In this document: positions 35,922 to 44,456 of the stretch, one piece after another
Layout of the letters: each line of letters starts with the position of its first letter
Position numbering within the stretch: the stretch's first letter is position 1
From: Longimicrobiales bacterium
Lineage (GTDB): Bacteria; Gemmatimonadota; Gemmatimonadetes; Longimicrobiales; RSA9
Direction of reading: 5' to 3'
DNA: 64,000 bases
Assembly (NCBI GenBank): GCA_035461765.1
Contig: DATHUY010000077.1
Span: 1-64,000, forward strand
Position numbers and translations under genes: made by a program
Notes under the pieces: model-generated
The model's input: the letters and a program-made list of their open reading frames with translations, nothing else
Databases searched by the model: none
What the model was told of the DNA's origin: nothing

Positions 35922-36173
35922 TTAACGCCGCCGCGGGGTCGGCTCAACGCTGCGGTAGCGGCGGCGCGGCGGCTCTGTCGTCGGCGCGGCTGACAGTCGG
36001 TCTTCCACGGCCTTCGTGGCGCGCTCCAGCTCCGTTACGAGCCGTTCCTCGCCTGCGGCCTCATGAATGAGATGCATCAGCTCGGCCTCGGTCGAACGGC
36101 CGTGTCGTGCCGCGCGCGATTCCAGGGCTGCCAGCTCTTCCTGCGGCACATTGTGAATCGTGACATCGGGCAT
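35922..36173 (-). CDS. FitA-like ribbon-helix-helix antitoxin without a toxin
   Basis: 83 residues. The opening MPDVTIHNVPQEELAALESRA with ARHGRSTEAELMHLIHEAA matches FitA/VapB-type ribbon-helix-helix antitoxins: a DNA-contacting beta strand, then two helices with the HGRS turn. The remaining ~35 residues are a basic, proline-rich tail ending RRYRSVEPTPRRR instead of the usual toxin-binding segment. No VapC/PIN gene lies on either side. It may be an orphan remnant or a stand-alone regulator. Palindromic element copy 2 begins 26 bases upstream of the start, where the operator of such a gene would normally be. Confidence 0.8.
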   Translation of the reverse strand: MPDVTIHNVPQEELAALESRAARHGRSTEAELMHLIHEAAGEERLVTELERATKAVEDRLSAAPTTEPPRRRYRSVEPTPRRR

Positions 36174-36199
36174 GAGACGCCTCCGTTTCGGTAACACGT

Positions 36200-36330
36200 C
36201 GGACGCGGAACCCGTTCTGCAGAACGGCGCGCCGATCCATTGTCGCGGCCCATCACGGCATGGTGGAGCCGTCCCGGCGGGACAGGTCAATGCGCCATTG
36301 AGCCGTTCTGCAGAACGGGTTCCGCGTCCG
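36200..36330. repeat. Palindromic element, copy 2
   Basis: A 29-bp arm (36200-36228) is matched by its exact reverse complement at 36302-36330. Each arm itself contains the 16-bp palindrome CCGTTCTGCAGAACGG (36212-36227 and 36303-36318), so two local hairpins or one long stem can form. The centre holds GTCCCGGCGGGAC. It lies between the FitA-like gene and the end of the next minus-strand gene. Confidence 0.92.
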
Positions 36331-36340
36331 GGCACCCCTG

Positions 36341-37048
36341 TTACGGGAAGAGCTGTGCCACGTCGGCCGGAGCCGTGAACGTAACCCGCCCCGTCGCGAA
36401 CAGTCCCCGCTTCGGGATGAGGAACTCGCCGAGCGCGCTCTGCTGTGACAGTACGGCGACCGGCCCGGCATCGCGACCCTCGATCACCGCGGCGGCCGCG
36501 GCCACGCGCCACAGTGCGCGCGGCCGGATGATGAACTGATGGCCTGCGGGTGCCCGGCCCGCAAGTGACAGGGACCCGGCGCCGAGGATTCCGCCGGCGA
36601 AGGAGCCTGCGCGTCGCCGCTGCAGGATCGCGTCGGGCGCAGCGCTGGATGCGGCGCCGATCAGGCGCGTGAGTGGTGAGGCCGCCAGCCGCATGGCCAC
36701 GTGGAGCCGCGACCGTGACGCCGCGATCGAGATCTCCGACGGACCATTCCAGGAGACCTCGATGTCATCGACATCATATGCGTCGAGGGCCGGCCCGAAA
36801 TAGCGGGGACACGCACGCGACGGCTCGACATTCGTGTGGATCACCCAGCGGCCATCGGGGCGGCGGTGCCAGATGGAGCGGTACGGCGGGCCGATGGACG
36901 ACGCAGTGAAGCATCGGAAGGCCAGAATGTCGCCGGAAGCGAACGTAAGTCCCATCAGGCCATAGCCCGCCATGTGCTCGCCCCGCCCGGGGTCTCCGCC
37001 ATGCCGGCGGCTGTGCTCGAGAGCACGTGCCGCATCCCTCGGGCGCAT
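36341..37048 (-). CDS. Hypothetical protein in SBP56 operon
   Basis: 235 residues, not recognised. No signal peptide; two moderately hydrophobic stretches (GLMGLTFASGDILAF; SFAGGILGAGSLSLAG) look like beta structure. The segment SIWHRRPDGRWVIHTNVEP and the later ISIAASRSRLHVAMRLA suggest a beta-barrel fold of the hydroxyneurosporene-synthase/AttH or lipocalin-like sort, but this is a guess from pattern only. GAGGTGTGCG precedes the start at 37048. It follows the membrane gene by 8 bases and is the last gene of the SBP56 operon. Confidence 0.65.
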   Translation of the reverse strand: MRPRDAARALEHSRRHGGDPGRGEHMAGYGLMGLTFASGDILAFRCFTASSIGPPYRSIWHRRPDGRWVIHTNVEPSRACPRYFGPALDAYDVDDIEVSWNGPSEISIAASRSRLHVAMRLAASPLTRLIGAASSAAPDAILQRRRAGSFAGGILGAGSLSLAGRAPAGHQFIIRPRALWRVAAAAAVIEGRDAGPVAVLSQQSALGEFLIPKRGLFATGRVTFTAPADVAQLFP

Positions 37049-37056
37049 CGCACACC

Positions 37057-37698
37057 TCAGAGGAACGGTGTGACGAGTGCTGTCGCAATGAGCGCGAGCG
37101 CCCACAGCACGTCGAGGTTGATCCACGCCGTTCGCAGCATGCGCAGGCCGACCCGCTCATAGACGACCACGGCGAGCACGCCCGTGACGAGCAGATAGCT
37201 TGCCGCGTGGATCGCCGCCGCGGCCGCCGCGGACGCCTCACCACCGAAAGCGGCGGCATGGGCCATATGCGCACCGTGACCGCTCGCTGCATCCGGCATG
37301 ACGAACGGCAGCACCATCAGGCCGGCGCCGTGCGCCGTCGCCATCAGGAACGACCATACGGCCAGGTCCCGCGGACCCACACGCATTCCGCCAAAGCGCG
37401 GATGGCCGTGACCGCGGAACAGGCGCCGGATGCCGAACGTGAGCAGCACCCCCGCCGTTCCCCAGCGGAGCAGATCGGGAGGCAGCACGCGCCCTGCAGC
37501 CGCACCGACCACCACCACGACGGCCACGGACAGAGCGTGGCCGAGCGCGAGCGGCGGGAGGGCGCGCCATACGGCGCGCGCCCTCCGCTCCTGCAGCCCC
37601 AGTGCGACCGCGAACAGCCAACCCATGGCCGGGTTCACGCCGTGCACCGCGCCCAGTGTGACCAGCGCGACGACCGGACCCGCATCGAGCGCGCTCAT
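37057..37698 (-). CDS. Integral membrane protein of the SBP56 operon
   Basis: 213 residues with about six membrane segments. GAVHGVNPAMGWLFAVALG and PPLALGHALSVAVVVVVG put conserved histidines and prolines inside the first helices, recalling HupE/UreJ- or TauE/DsbD-like metal- or sulfur-handling membrane proteins. A His-rich loop (MPDAASGHGAHMAHAAAFGG) could bind metal. No family name can be given. Its ATG overlaps the SBP56 stop (ATGA), so translation is coupled. Context suggests a role in the same process as SBP56, perhaps copper supply or export of a sulfur product (inference). Confidence 0.75.
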   Translation of the reverse strand: MSALDAGPVVALVTLGAVHGVNPAMGWLFAVALGLQERRARAVWRALPPLALGHALSVAVVVVVGAAAGRVLPPDLLRWGTAGVLLTFGIRRLFRGHGHPRFGGMRVGPRDLAVWSFLMATAHGAGLMVLPFVMPDAASGHGAHMAHAAAFGGEASAAAAAAIHAASYLLVTGVLAVVVYERVGLRMLRTAWINLDVLWALALIATALVTPFL

Positions 37699-39098
37699 GA
37701 GTAGCAGAACGAGTCCGAGGACGCGTCGCCGCCCTGCAGCCGGACCTGGTGCGTACGCATGCCGGCATCCGCCTCGAAAAAGAACTTCTCGTCGAATGCC
37801 ATGCCGCCCCTGGCGCCCACATCGAGCTTGACCATCCAGCTCCTGATGCCGTCCGGATAGAACTGCTCGTCCCACGGCGAGTAAAGCGCATTCGTGAGGT
37901 ACACGCGCCGGCCGTCGCGGCTGAGCTCCACCATCTGCGGGCCGCCGTTCAGCGGCTGTTCCGGCTGTGCCGGATGCGGCGTGCGCTTCACGATGCCACC
38001 GATGCGGACGCTGCCCGTGAGCTCCGGCTCGAACGGATTCGACACGTCGTACTGACGCAGCTCGCCCGTGCCCCAGCAGGAGACGTACAGGTAGCGGTCA
38101 TCGAGGCTCAGGTTCAGGTCCGTGATGAGTGGCGGGACCGCACCGAAGCCCTTCAGGAGAGGCGGCAGATCGTCCGCGTCGGCCGGCTCGGCAGGGATGG
38201 TAATCACCTTCTTCGTCTTCCACTCCGATTTCCCGTTCGTCCCCTCGCGGTACCACAGGAATACGGACGCCGAGAGGTCCTCGAGCGAGATCACGACACC
38301 GGCGAAGCCGTACGCCTTGGACGGGTCACGGGCCGGGCGCAGCTCCAGCACCATCTGCTGCTCCGCGCCGAGATCCAGGGTCTGCACGTGACGGCGCTTG
38401 CGCAGGTCCCAGACGTGCAGCGCGTGGCCGTACTTCCCGCCCATCAGCAGCTCCGGGTTCACGCCGTCCTTCACCATGTTCGGCGTGCCCCACTCGCTCG
38501 TGATCATCGTGTCCTGGCCGAGATGCCACCCGAAGTCGTACGCCAGGTACTGCGGGCCGCGCTCCTCTTCCCACGCACCCTTCACGTCGAACGTCTCGTG
38601 GTCCAGCATGAACACGCCGCCCGGCCCGTCACCCTCCACACCGCCGAGCGCGTTCACGTAGATGCCGTCCGGTCCGCAATGCACCGTGTGCGGGGTCGTG
38701 TAGCCGGTGCGATCCGCGATCGTCTGCCCTTCGATGACCTTCACCAGCTCGGGGCTGCGCGCGTCCGCCTTCGTGTCGAAGATCGCGATACGCGACGAAG
38801 CGATCCCGGGCACGATCAGGTACCGCCGCTCCATGTGAGGCGCCGGTGCATAGGCGCACAGGTGCGAGCTGCACGCGTTCCAGCCGAAATGATGCAGCTC
38901 ATCTCCCACGCCGGGCATGTCCGCCTGGCCGACCAGCTGGCCGTACGAGGCGGACTCCGGGTCTACGTCGACCACGCCGATGGCGTCGGGCCGCTCGCGG
39001 CCGGGGTTCAGGAGCGCGACATAGGCCAGCTTCTCCGCCGGCGCGTCCATCGCGTGCTTCGGTGATGCGTAAAACGTCGGATCTGGCTTCCAGCGCAT
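37695..39098 (-). CDS. mtoX: SBP56-family protein (selenium-binding protein/methanethiol oxidase)
   Basis: 467 residues, the normal length for SBP56. Characteristic stretches: DELHHFGWNACSSHLC (the conserved CSSxC), RYLIVPGIASSRIAIFD, HTVHCGPDGIYVNALG, SEWGTPNMVKDGVNPELL, LYVSCWGTGELRQYDVS and GGPQMVELSRDGRRVYLTNALYSPWDEQFYP. Characterised members oxidise methanethiol to formaldehyde, H2S and H2O2 using copper. There is no twin-arginine or Sec signal, whereas known bacterial MtoX is periplasmic; so the enzyme may be cytoplasmic here, or the start may lie elsewhere. First gene of a three-gene operon with overlapping or closely spaced genes. Confidence 0.92.
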   Translation of the reverse strand: MRWKPDPTFYASPKHAMDAPAEKLAYVALLNPGRERPDAIGVVDVDPESASYGQLVGQADMPGVGDELHHFGWNACSSHLCAYAPAPHMERRYLIVPGIASSRIAIFDTKADARSPELVKVIEGQTIADRTGYTTPHTVHCGPDGIYVNALGGVEGDGPGGVFMLDHETFDVKGAWEEERGPQYLAYDFGWHLGQDTMITSEWGTPNMVKDGVNPELLMGGKYGHALHVWDLRKRRHVQTLDLGAEQQMVLELRPARDPSKAYGFAGVVISLEDLSASVFLWYREGTNGKSEWKTKKVITIPAEPADADDLPPLLKGFGAVPPLITDLNLSLDDRYLYVSCWGTGELRQYDVSNPFEPELTGSVRIGGIVKRTPHPAQPEQPLNGGPQMVELSRDGRRVYLTNALYSPWDEQFYPDGIRSWMVKLDVGARGGMAFDEKFFFEADAGMRTHQVRLQGGDASSDSFCYS

Positions 39099-39205
39099 GG
39101 GAGTTCTCCGTGTCTCGTGGTGATGTTCATGTGCTTCTGGAAGGGTTTACGTGAAACACGGAGTACGGCGGACATCGTTGCCGCTTTGCGGCGGCGCGCG
39201 GTGGA

Positions 39206-41893
39206 TCAGTTGGCGGGGGCGGCCAGCTGGCGGTGCCGGGCCGCGTCGGCGGGGCGGTTCCAGGCGGTGTAGAGCTCGACGAAGGCAGCGTGCAGACTCC
39301 GGAGGGCGCCGGCCGCGCCAGCGGTTTCGGCGAGCTCGAGTCCGTCGCGGAGGAGGGCTTCCGCGCTGGTGAACAGGCCCATGCGTGTCTGGATGAGTGC
39401 ACGGGTGCGCAGCGCATCGATATACCCGTGACTCTGCGGTCCGTAACGCTCGGCCCGGATCGCGAGCGCGACGGAGACAGCCGAGTCCGCACCCTGAAGG
39501 TCCCCGGACTGCATGAGCACATCTCCCAGGCGCATGAGGGACTGCGCGTACATTGGGTGGCGCTCGCCGAGGCTGCGCCGGTAGATGCGCGTGGCCTCGC
39601 CGATCAGCTGGCGCGCCTCATCGGTCCGTCCCTGCCGCAGCCTGAGGTTGCCCAGCTCGAGCGTGCTCTCGGCCGTCGCGGGATGATCCGCGCCGAGCCG
39701 GCCGCGGCGTAACTCGAGCACGTGAAGTCGCAGCTCTTCACTGCCCGCGAGATCGCCGCGTCGGGCGAGCAGGTCGGCGATCGAGTTCTCCGCCCAGGTG
39801 ATGAAGAACAGGTCGTCCGGCGACTCCTCGTTCAGGGAAGGGAGCTCCGCGCGGAACATCGCCTCGGCCTCCTGCGCGCGGGCAGGGTCGGCGAACACGA
39901 TGGTCGCGAGCTGAAAGCGGTCGTTCAGAATCTCGTGGCGCGTCGACCCCGTGGCGCGCGGCCGCAGTGCCACCGCTTCGCGCAGCGTGCGCTCGGCCCC
40001 CGCGCGATCACCGCGGGCGCGCTGGATCGCGCCGAGCTGCGCGAGCATGTTCACCCGCATGCGGTGGTCCCGGCCGAGCGTCCGGAGCTGGAAGTCCAGT
40101 GCGGCGCGCGCACGCCGCTCCGCCTCCGCAAAATCGCCGAGGTAGATGGCGATGCCGGCGAGGCGTTGCAGCGTGATGCTGAGCTCGGGGTCGGTCGGCT
40201 CCAGCACCCGCTCCTGGATGCCGCGCGCCCGTTCGAACACGGTCTGCGCGCTGTCGTATTCTCCGCGCCGACGCAGCAGTGTGCCGAGCTGTACGAGCAG
40301 TCGTGCACCCTGCGCGGACTCCGCGGTACCGTTCTCATTCAGCATGGCCAGCGCCTGCTCGGTCGCGAGCTGTCCGTCCTCGTAGGCGCCAATACCCTCG
40401 TGAATCGCGCCCATCGCACCGAGCACCCGGGCCTGCACATCCGGTTGCGCGTTCAGCTGCTCGATACGGCTCATGCCGCGCTGCATCAGGTCGTGCACGC
40501 TCACGGCCTGCGGCGCCTGCTCGCCAGCATCGAACATCCCGACCAGGAACTCCGCGACCTGCTCCGCATCCCGCAGCGCCAGCTCCGCGCGCTCCCGCTC
40601 GCGGCCCGCGATCGCAGCCTGCCACGCCGCCGCTCCGGCTCCCAGCAGCACGGCTGATAACGTCACGATCACGGCAGCGGCCGGCAGACGATGGCGGCGG
40701 ACCATTTTCGCGAATGCGTAGCCGCGACTGCCCTGGTGCGCCAGCACCGTGCGGTGCGTCAGGTGTCGCTCGATGTCCTGCGCCATCAGCTCCACGGAGC
40801 CGTAGCGCCGCGGCGGCTCCGCACGCAGGGCCATGTCGAGGATCGCATCGACATCCCCGCGCAACTGCCTTGCAAGTCGCTGCGGCGTCGTCTGGCGGGC
40901 CCGTGCGACGGCTGCCGGCTCGATCGTTCGATCATGCTCACCGCTCCGCAGCGTCTCGCTGCGGAGCACGCGCGCACTCGCATGCTCGATGTCACCATCG
41001 CACACCGCGGCTGCGTGCGCCGCGATCGATGGCTCGTGCTGCTCGTGCGGACGTCGCCCGGCAAGCAGCTCGTACAACACGACGCCGAGCGAATACACGT
41101 CGGTCGTGGTCGTCAGACTGTCACCACGCAGCTGCTCGGGACTCGCGTACTCCAGCGTCAGCGCGCGACCCGCCCCCGTCTCGGGCGTGTCGGCCATCAT
41201 CCACGGATGCAGCAGCTTGGCGACGCCGAAGTCCAGCAGCTTGGCCCGACCGTCCGGCGTCACGAGAATGTTCGAGGGCTTGAGGTCGCGATGCACGACG
41301 AGACTGCGGTGCGCAAAGTCGACCGCCCGCGCCACCGTCACGAAAAGCGCGAGCCGCTCCGGCACCGTGAGCCGCATGCGCTCGCAGTACACGTCGATCG
41401 GCAGCCCGTCCACATGTTCCATCACCAGGTACGGCCGGCCGTCCGGCGTGACGCCACCGTCGAGCAGTCGTGCGATGTTCGGGTGGTCGAGACCGGCAAG
41501 GATCTGGCGCTCGGCCAGAATGCGCTGCAGCAGCGCGGGGTCGGAGCCGCGCCGGATGATCTTGATCGCGACGCGGCGGCGGAACTGGCCATCGTCGCGC
41601 TCCGCGTCATACACCACGCCCATGCCGCCATGGCCGATCTCACGCAGCAGCCGATATGCGCCGAGCCGCTCGGGCATGGACGGCTCCCCGAAGAGCACGT
41701 CCGGTGGCACATCGAGCACGCCAGCCTCGCGCTCGTGCGCGGACAGCAGCCTGAGCACGGCCGCGCGCATGGCCTCGTTCGTGCCGCACGACGCCAGCAC
41801 GAACTCCTGGCGCCGCTCCGGCTCGAGCTCGAGTGCCGCTTCGAAGACCGACTCGACGCGCTCGCGGTCTGTTGGCATGGACGGATCGTTCAT
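39206..41893 (-). CDS. Membrane-anchored Ser/Thr protein kinase with TPR tail
   Basis: 895 residues. Kinase domain about 79-360: IGHGGMGVVYDAER glycine loop, VAIKII with Lys111, HRDLKPSN (Asp203), DFG at 221-223, SPEQL. One membrane helix at about 403-424, a short coiled coil, then TPR repeats to the end. This plan is the PknB-type kinase common in Acidobacteriota and Gemmatimonadota, where the N-terminal ~75 residues (RVESVFEAALELEPERRQEFV) are also typical. It senses unknown periplasmic cues. Such kinases usually follow an ECF-like sigma factor gene; here the sigma gene lies upstream on the same strand, with plsC inserted between them on the opposite strand. Confidence 0.95.
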   Translation of the reverse strand: MNDPSMPTDRERVESVFEAALELEPERRQEFVLASCGTNEAMRAAVLRLLSAHEREAGVLDVPPDVLFGEPSMPERLGAYRLLREIGHGGMGVVYDAERDDGQFRRRVAIKIIRRGSDPALLQRILAERQILAGLDHPNIARLLDGGVTPDGRPYLVMEHVDGLPIDVYCERMRLTVPERLALFVTVARAVDFAHRSLVVHRDLKPSNILVTPDGRAKLLDFGVAKLLHPWMMADTPETGAGRALTLEYASPEQLRGDSLTTTTDVYSLGVVLYELLAGRRPHEQHEPSIAAHAAAVCDGDIEHASARVLRSETLRSGEHDRTIEPAAVARARQTTPQRLARQLRGDVDAILDMALRAEPPRRYGSVELMAQDIERHLTHRTVLAHQGSRGYAFAKMVRRHRLPAAAVIVTLSAVLLGAGAAAWQAAIAGRERERAELALRDAEQVAEFLVGMFDAGEQAPQAVSVHDLMQRGMSRIEQLNAQPDVQARVLGAMGAIHEGIGAYEDGQLATEQALAMLNENGTAESAQGARLLVQLGTLLRRRGEYDSAQTVFERARGIQERVLEPTDPELSITLQRLAGIAIYLGDFAEAERRARAALDFQLRTLGRDHRMRVNMLAQLGAIQRARGDRAGAERTLREAVALRPRATGSTRHEILNDRFQLATIVFADPARAQEAEAMFRAELPSLNEESPDDLFFITWAENSIADLLARRGDLAGSEELRLHVLELRRGRLGADHPATAESTLELGNLRLRQGRTDEARQLIGEATRIYRRSLGERHPMYAQSLMRLGDVLMQSGDLQGADSAVSVALAIRAERYGPQSHGYIDALRTRALIQTRMGLFTSAEALLRDGLELAETAGAAGALRSLHAAFVELYTAWNRPADAARHRQLAAPAN

Positions 41894-42054
41894 GGTGATG
41901 GCGCGCGGGATGCGATCCTCAATAATTTGCGATGAATGACCCTGCGGGGACAGGATATCCGCCGCGCCCGGCTGTCGGACGGCACGGACCGTTCAACGGC
42001 CGGACGGCTGCGGGGTACATTCGACAGTCATCCAGCGCTTGCGAACGGGAGCCC

Positions 42055-42855
42055 ATGCCGGCGGTCGAGAACAGAGATGAAAATCAGAGCTGGACGCGCA
42101 GTGTGCTGTCCGTGCTGCTGTGGTCCGCCGTGGCGGTCATTGTCGCGGTGTGGGTAGTGCTGCTCGCCGTGATCTACGTGTTCACCGTGCCGTCGGACCC
42201 CGGCCGCTATACGGTCGGCCTCTGGTTCCGCCGCGCAGCCGTCGCGTTCGTCTCCATCAACCCCCTGTGGCGCTTCCGTACCTCCGGCGTCGTCATCAAG
42301 GATCCGCGCCGCCCCTACGTAGTGGTCGCCAACCACGAGTCGTACGCGGATATCTTTCTCATCAGCCACCTCCCCTGGGAGATGAAATGGCTGTCGAAGG
42401 CGGAAGTCATGCGCGTGCCGCTCATGGGCTGGCTCATGCGCATGGCCGGCGATATCCCCGTCCACCGTGGAGACTCGCGCAGCCGCGCCGAGGCCATGAA
42501 CGGAATCCGCGACCGGCTCGGCAAGCGCGTCTCCGTGATCGTGCTTCCCGAGGGCACGCGTTCGCCGACGGACCAGCTGCTCCCGTTCCGCGATGGCGCC
42601 TTCCGCGTCGCCGTCGAGCTCGGCCTGCCCGTCCTGCCGATTGCGGTTGCCGGCACCCGCCATGCCATGGCGAAGGGATCCTTCCGGTTCAACCGCGCCA
42701 CGGCCGAGGCACGCGTTCTCGAGCCCATCGAGACCGCTCACCTCACACGCGCGGACGTGCCGCTCCTGCGCGACCAGGTACGCGACCGCATCGCTGCCGC
42801 CCGCGATCAGCTCAGGCACGAGCTCGGCATCGCGGGAGCGGACGCACCCGCCTGA
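42055..42855 (+). CDS. plsC: 1-acyl-sn-glycerol-3-phosphate acyltransferase
   Basis: 266 residues. One N-terminal membrane helix (SVLLWSAVAVIVAVWVVLLAVIYVF), then the acyltransferase motifs: NHESYADIFLI (NHxxxxD), WLSKAEVMRVPLMGWLM, the LPEGTRSPT substrate site, and VLPIAVAGTRHAMAKGS. It adds the second acyl chain to make phosphatidic acid. CGGGAGCCC precedes the ATG at 42055. It lies alone, on the opposite strand, between a sigma factor gene and its likely kinase partner. Confidence 0.93.
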   Translation: MPAVENRDENQSWTRSVLSVLLWSAVAVIVAVWVVLLAVIYVFTVPSDPGRYTVGLWFRRAAVAFVSINPLWRFRTSGVVIKDPRRPYVVVANHESYADIFLISHLPWEMKWLSKAEVMRVPLMGWLMRMAGDIPVHRGDSRSRAEAMNGIRDRLGKRVSVIVLPEGTRSPTDQLLPFRDGAFRVAVELGLPVLPIAVAGTRHAMAKGSFRFNRATAEARVLEPIETAHLTRADVPLLRDQVRDRIAAARDQLRHELGIAGADAPA

Positions 42856-42924
42856 CTGCGCCGTGAATCACCGAACGGCCCGTGGCAGCATTGAGCTGCC
42901 GGGCGCCGTTCCCCGCGGCGGTCG

Positions 42925-43503
42925 TCAGCCGTCAGCGGGCAAACGGGTACCGTCGGCTTCGCCCTCAGCGGTCCCGTAAAGCGCCGCGTACAGCCACGCC
43001 CGTGCCTTGACCCATTCGCGACGCACTGTGCGGTCGGAGACGCCCAGCACCTCGGCGATCTCCCGCTCCTCCATGCCCGCGAAGTACCGGCATTCGACGA
43101 TCCGGCGCTGCCGCTCGTCCAGGCCCTCCAGGGCCCGGTCGAGCGCGATCACGTCCTCCGGCTGCAGCTCGTAGGTCTGGCTCCCTGCCGTAAGCAGCGT
43201 CTGCTTCCACCCGCCGCCCCGCTTGCGCGACAGCATCGCGCGGGCGTGGTCGACCAGCACCTGCCGCATGGCGGCAGCGGCGATCGAAAGGAAGTGCGAC
43301 CGGTCGAGGGCGGGGACAGCGCTGCTTCTGGACAGCTTCATATACGCTTCGTGCACGACCATGGTCGGTTGCAGGGTCGGATCACTGCCCGCACGGCGCA
43401 CCTGCGCCCGCGCGATGCCCCGCAGTTCCTCATAGACGTGAGGAAGCAGTGCGTCGAGCGCCTCGCGGTCGCCCGCACGCACTGCTCCCAGCAGTCGTGT
43501 CAC
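42925..43503 (-). CDS. ECF-like sigma factor (TIGR02999 type)
   Basis: 192 residues. Region 2 (LLPHVYEELRGIARAQVRR, PTMVVHEAYMKLSR), the FLSIAAAAMRQVLVDHARA stretch typical of the TIGR02999/'sigma-70 ECF-like' group, and region 4 (LDERQRRIVECRYFAGMEEREIAEVLGVSDRTVRREWVKARAWL) are present. This group is abundant in Planctomycetes, Acidobacteriota and Gemmatimonadota and is commonly encoded next to Ser/Thr kinases. GTG 43503 was chosen because GCAGGCGAT lies upstream and homologues begin there; GTG 43548 adds 15 residues. Confidence 0.92.
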   Translation of the reverse strand: MTRLLGAVRAGDREALDALLPHVYEELRGIARAQVRRAGSDPTLQPTMVVHEAYMKLSRSSAVPALDRSHFLSIAAAAMRQVLVDHARAMLSRKRGGGWKQTLLTAGSQTYELQPEDVIALDRALEGLDERQRRIVECRYFAGMEEREIAEVLGVSDRTVRREWVKARAWLYAALYGTAEGEADGTRLPADG

Positions 43504-43592
43504 ATCGCCTGCACCCAAACGTCCCCCTTGGGCGGGTCCGTGCTGCACGCAGCCCCAACGTAATACGGCCTCGCCCGCGGGGACACCGGCGA

Positions 43593-44456
43593 CTACATGA
43601 CGTGGATCTGCTGAACCATGCCGTGCATGAAGTGCGGTCGGCCATCTCCAGCGTCGGGGATGAAGCAGATCAGCGCATAGTCGCCCTGCTCGAACTCGAG
43701 CGTGATCTGGTTCATGCCGCCCTGCGCCATGCCCGTGACTCCACCGAGGACCTGTCCCGGAGGTGCGCCCTCCGGCTTCATGAGGAAATCCATGAACTCC
43801 TGGACATTGCGGCCGGGCTCCAGCTTGACGATCAGGGCCTCATGGGGCTGCGCCGCGGCGTTCACGACGCGGATCGTACGGCGGCCGGCCGTAATGGGCT
43901 TATCCGTGTCGAATGAATAGTCGTTCAGGGTCATCACGATGTCGGCTTCCGGAAGCGTCGCCTCGGGTCCGGCCGCGGGCACGACCGTCACCTGGCGCAC
44001 CATGCCCTGCATCATGTGGGGGACGCCATCCGGCAGATCAATGACGCACAGGAGGGCATAGGTGCCCGGCTCCAGGTCGATCGTCGCTGCCGTCTCACCA
44101 CCCGGCATGCCGGGCGTGTTCGGGCCGCCCACATCCACCGCCCAGGACGGCGGCGGGCCGCCGGCCTTGAAATGCTCGAGCAGCTCATTGACGGTATGAC
44201 CGTCCTCGAGCCGGACCAGCCAGACATGGTGGAACATGGGACCGTCGTTGATCAGGCGGATGTTCGTCAACCCCGCCGCGAGCGTGTCGGGCGCTTCGTA
44301 GAAGACGTTGTCACGCGTGCGGATCACAACCTCCGCCGGCGCGACCGCAGCGATCTCGGGAGCAGCGGCGGCGCTGGCGGGCGCGTCGGGGCCACAGGCC
44401 GTGAGGACCGGCAAAAATGTAGCGGCAGCGAGAAGGCTGTAACGGATGCGGTTCAT
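43593..44456 (-). CDS. Lipoprotein with two cupredoxin-like domains
   Basis: 287 residues. Signal peptide with lipobox VLTAC. Two repeated domains follow: about 45-160 (VIRTRDNVFYEAPDTLAAGLTNIRL, MFHHVWLVRL, LEPGTYALLCVIDLPDGVPHMMQGM) and about 175-287 (IVMTLNDYSFDTDKPITAGRRTIRV, QPHEALIVKL, FEQGDYALICFIPDAGDGRPHFMHGM). Each has the cupredoxin pattern H...(C)...H...M; the first shows H, C, H, M and the second H, C, H, M, so both may hold type 1-like copper sites. Probably a periplasmic electron carrier or copper-binding protein. Confidence 0.85.
   Translation of the reverse strand: MNRIRYSLLAAATFLPVLTACGPDAPASAAAAPEIAAVAPAEVVIRTRDNVFYEAPDTLAAGLTNIRLINDGPMFHHVWLVRLEDGHTVNELLEHFKAGGPPPSWAVDVGGPNTPGMPGGETAATIDLEPGTYALLCVIDLPDGVPHMMQGMVRQVTVVPAAGPEATLPEADIVMTLNDYSFDTDKPITAGRRTIRVVNAAAQPHEALIVKLEPGRNVQEFMDFLMKPEGAPPGQVLGGVTGMAQGGMNQITLEFEQGDYALICFIPDAGDGRPHFMHGMVQQIHVM

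Noticed and set aside
39206-43503. Sigma factor and kinase as part of an anti-phage system
   Set aside because: The two are a common regulatory pairing in this kind of organism, and no nuclease, toxin or other defence gene lies beside them.
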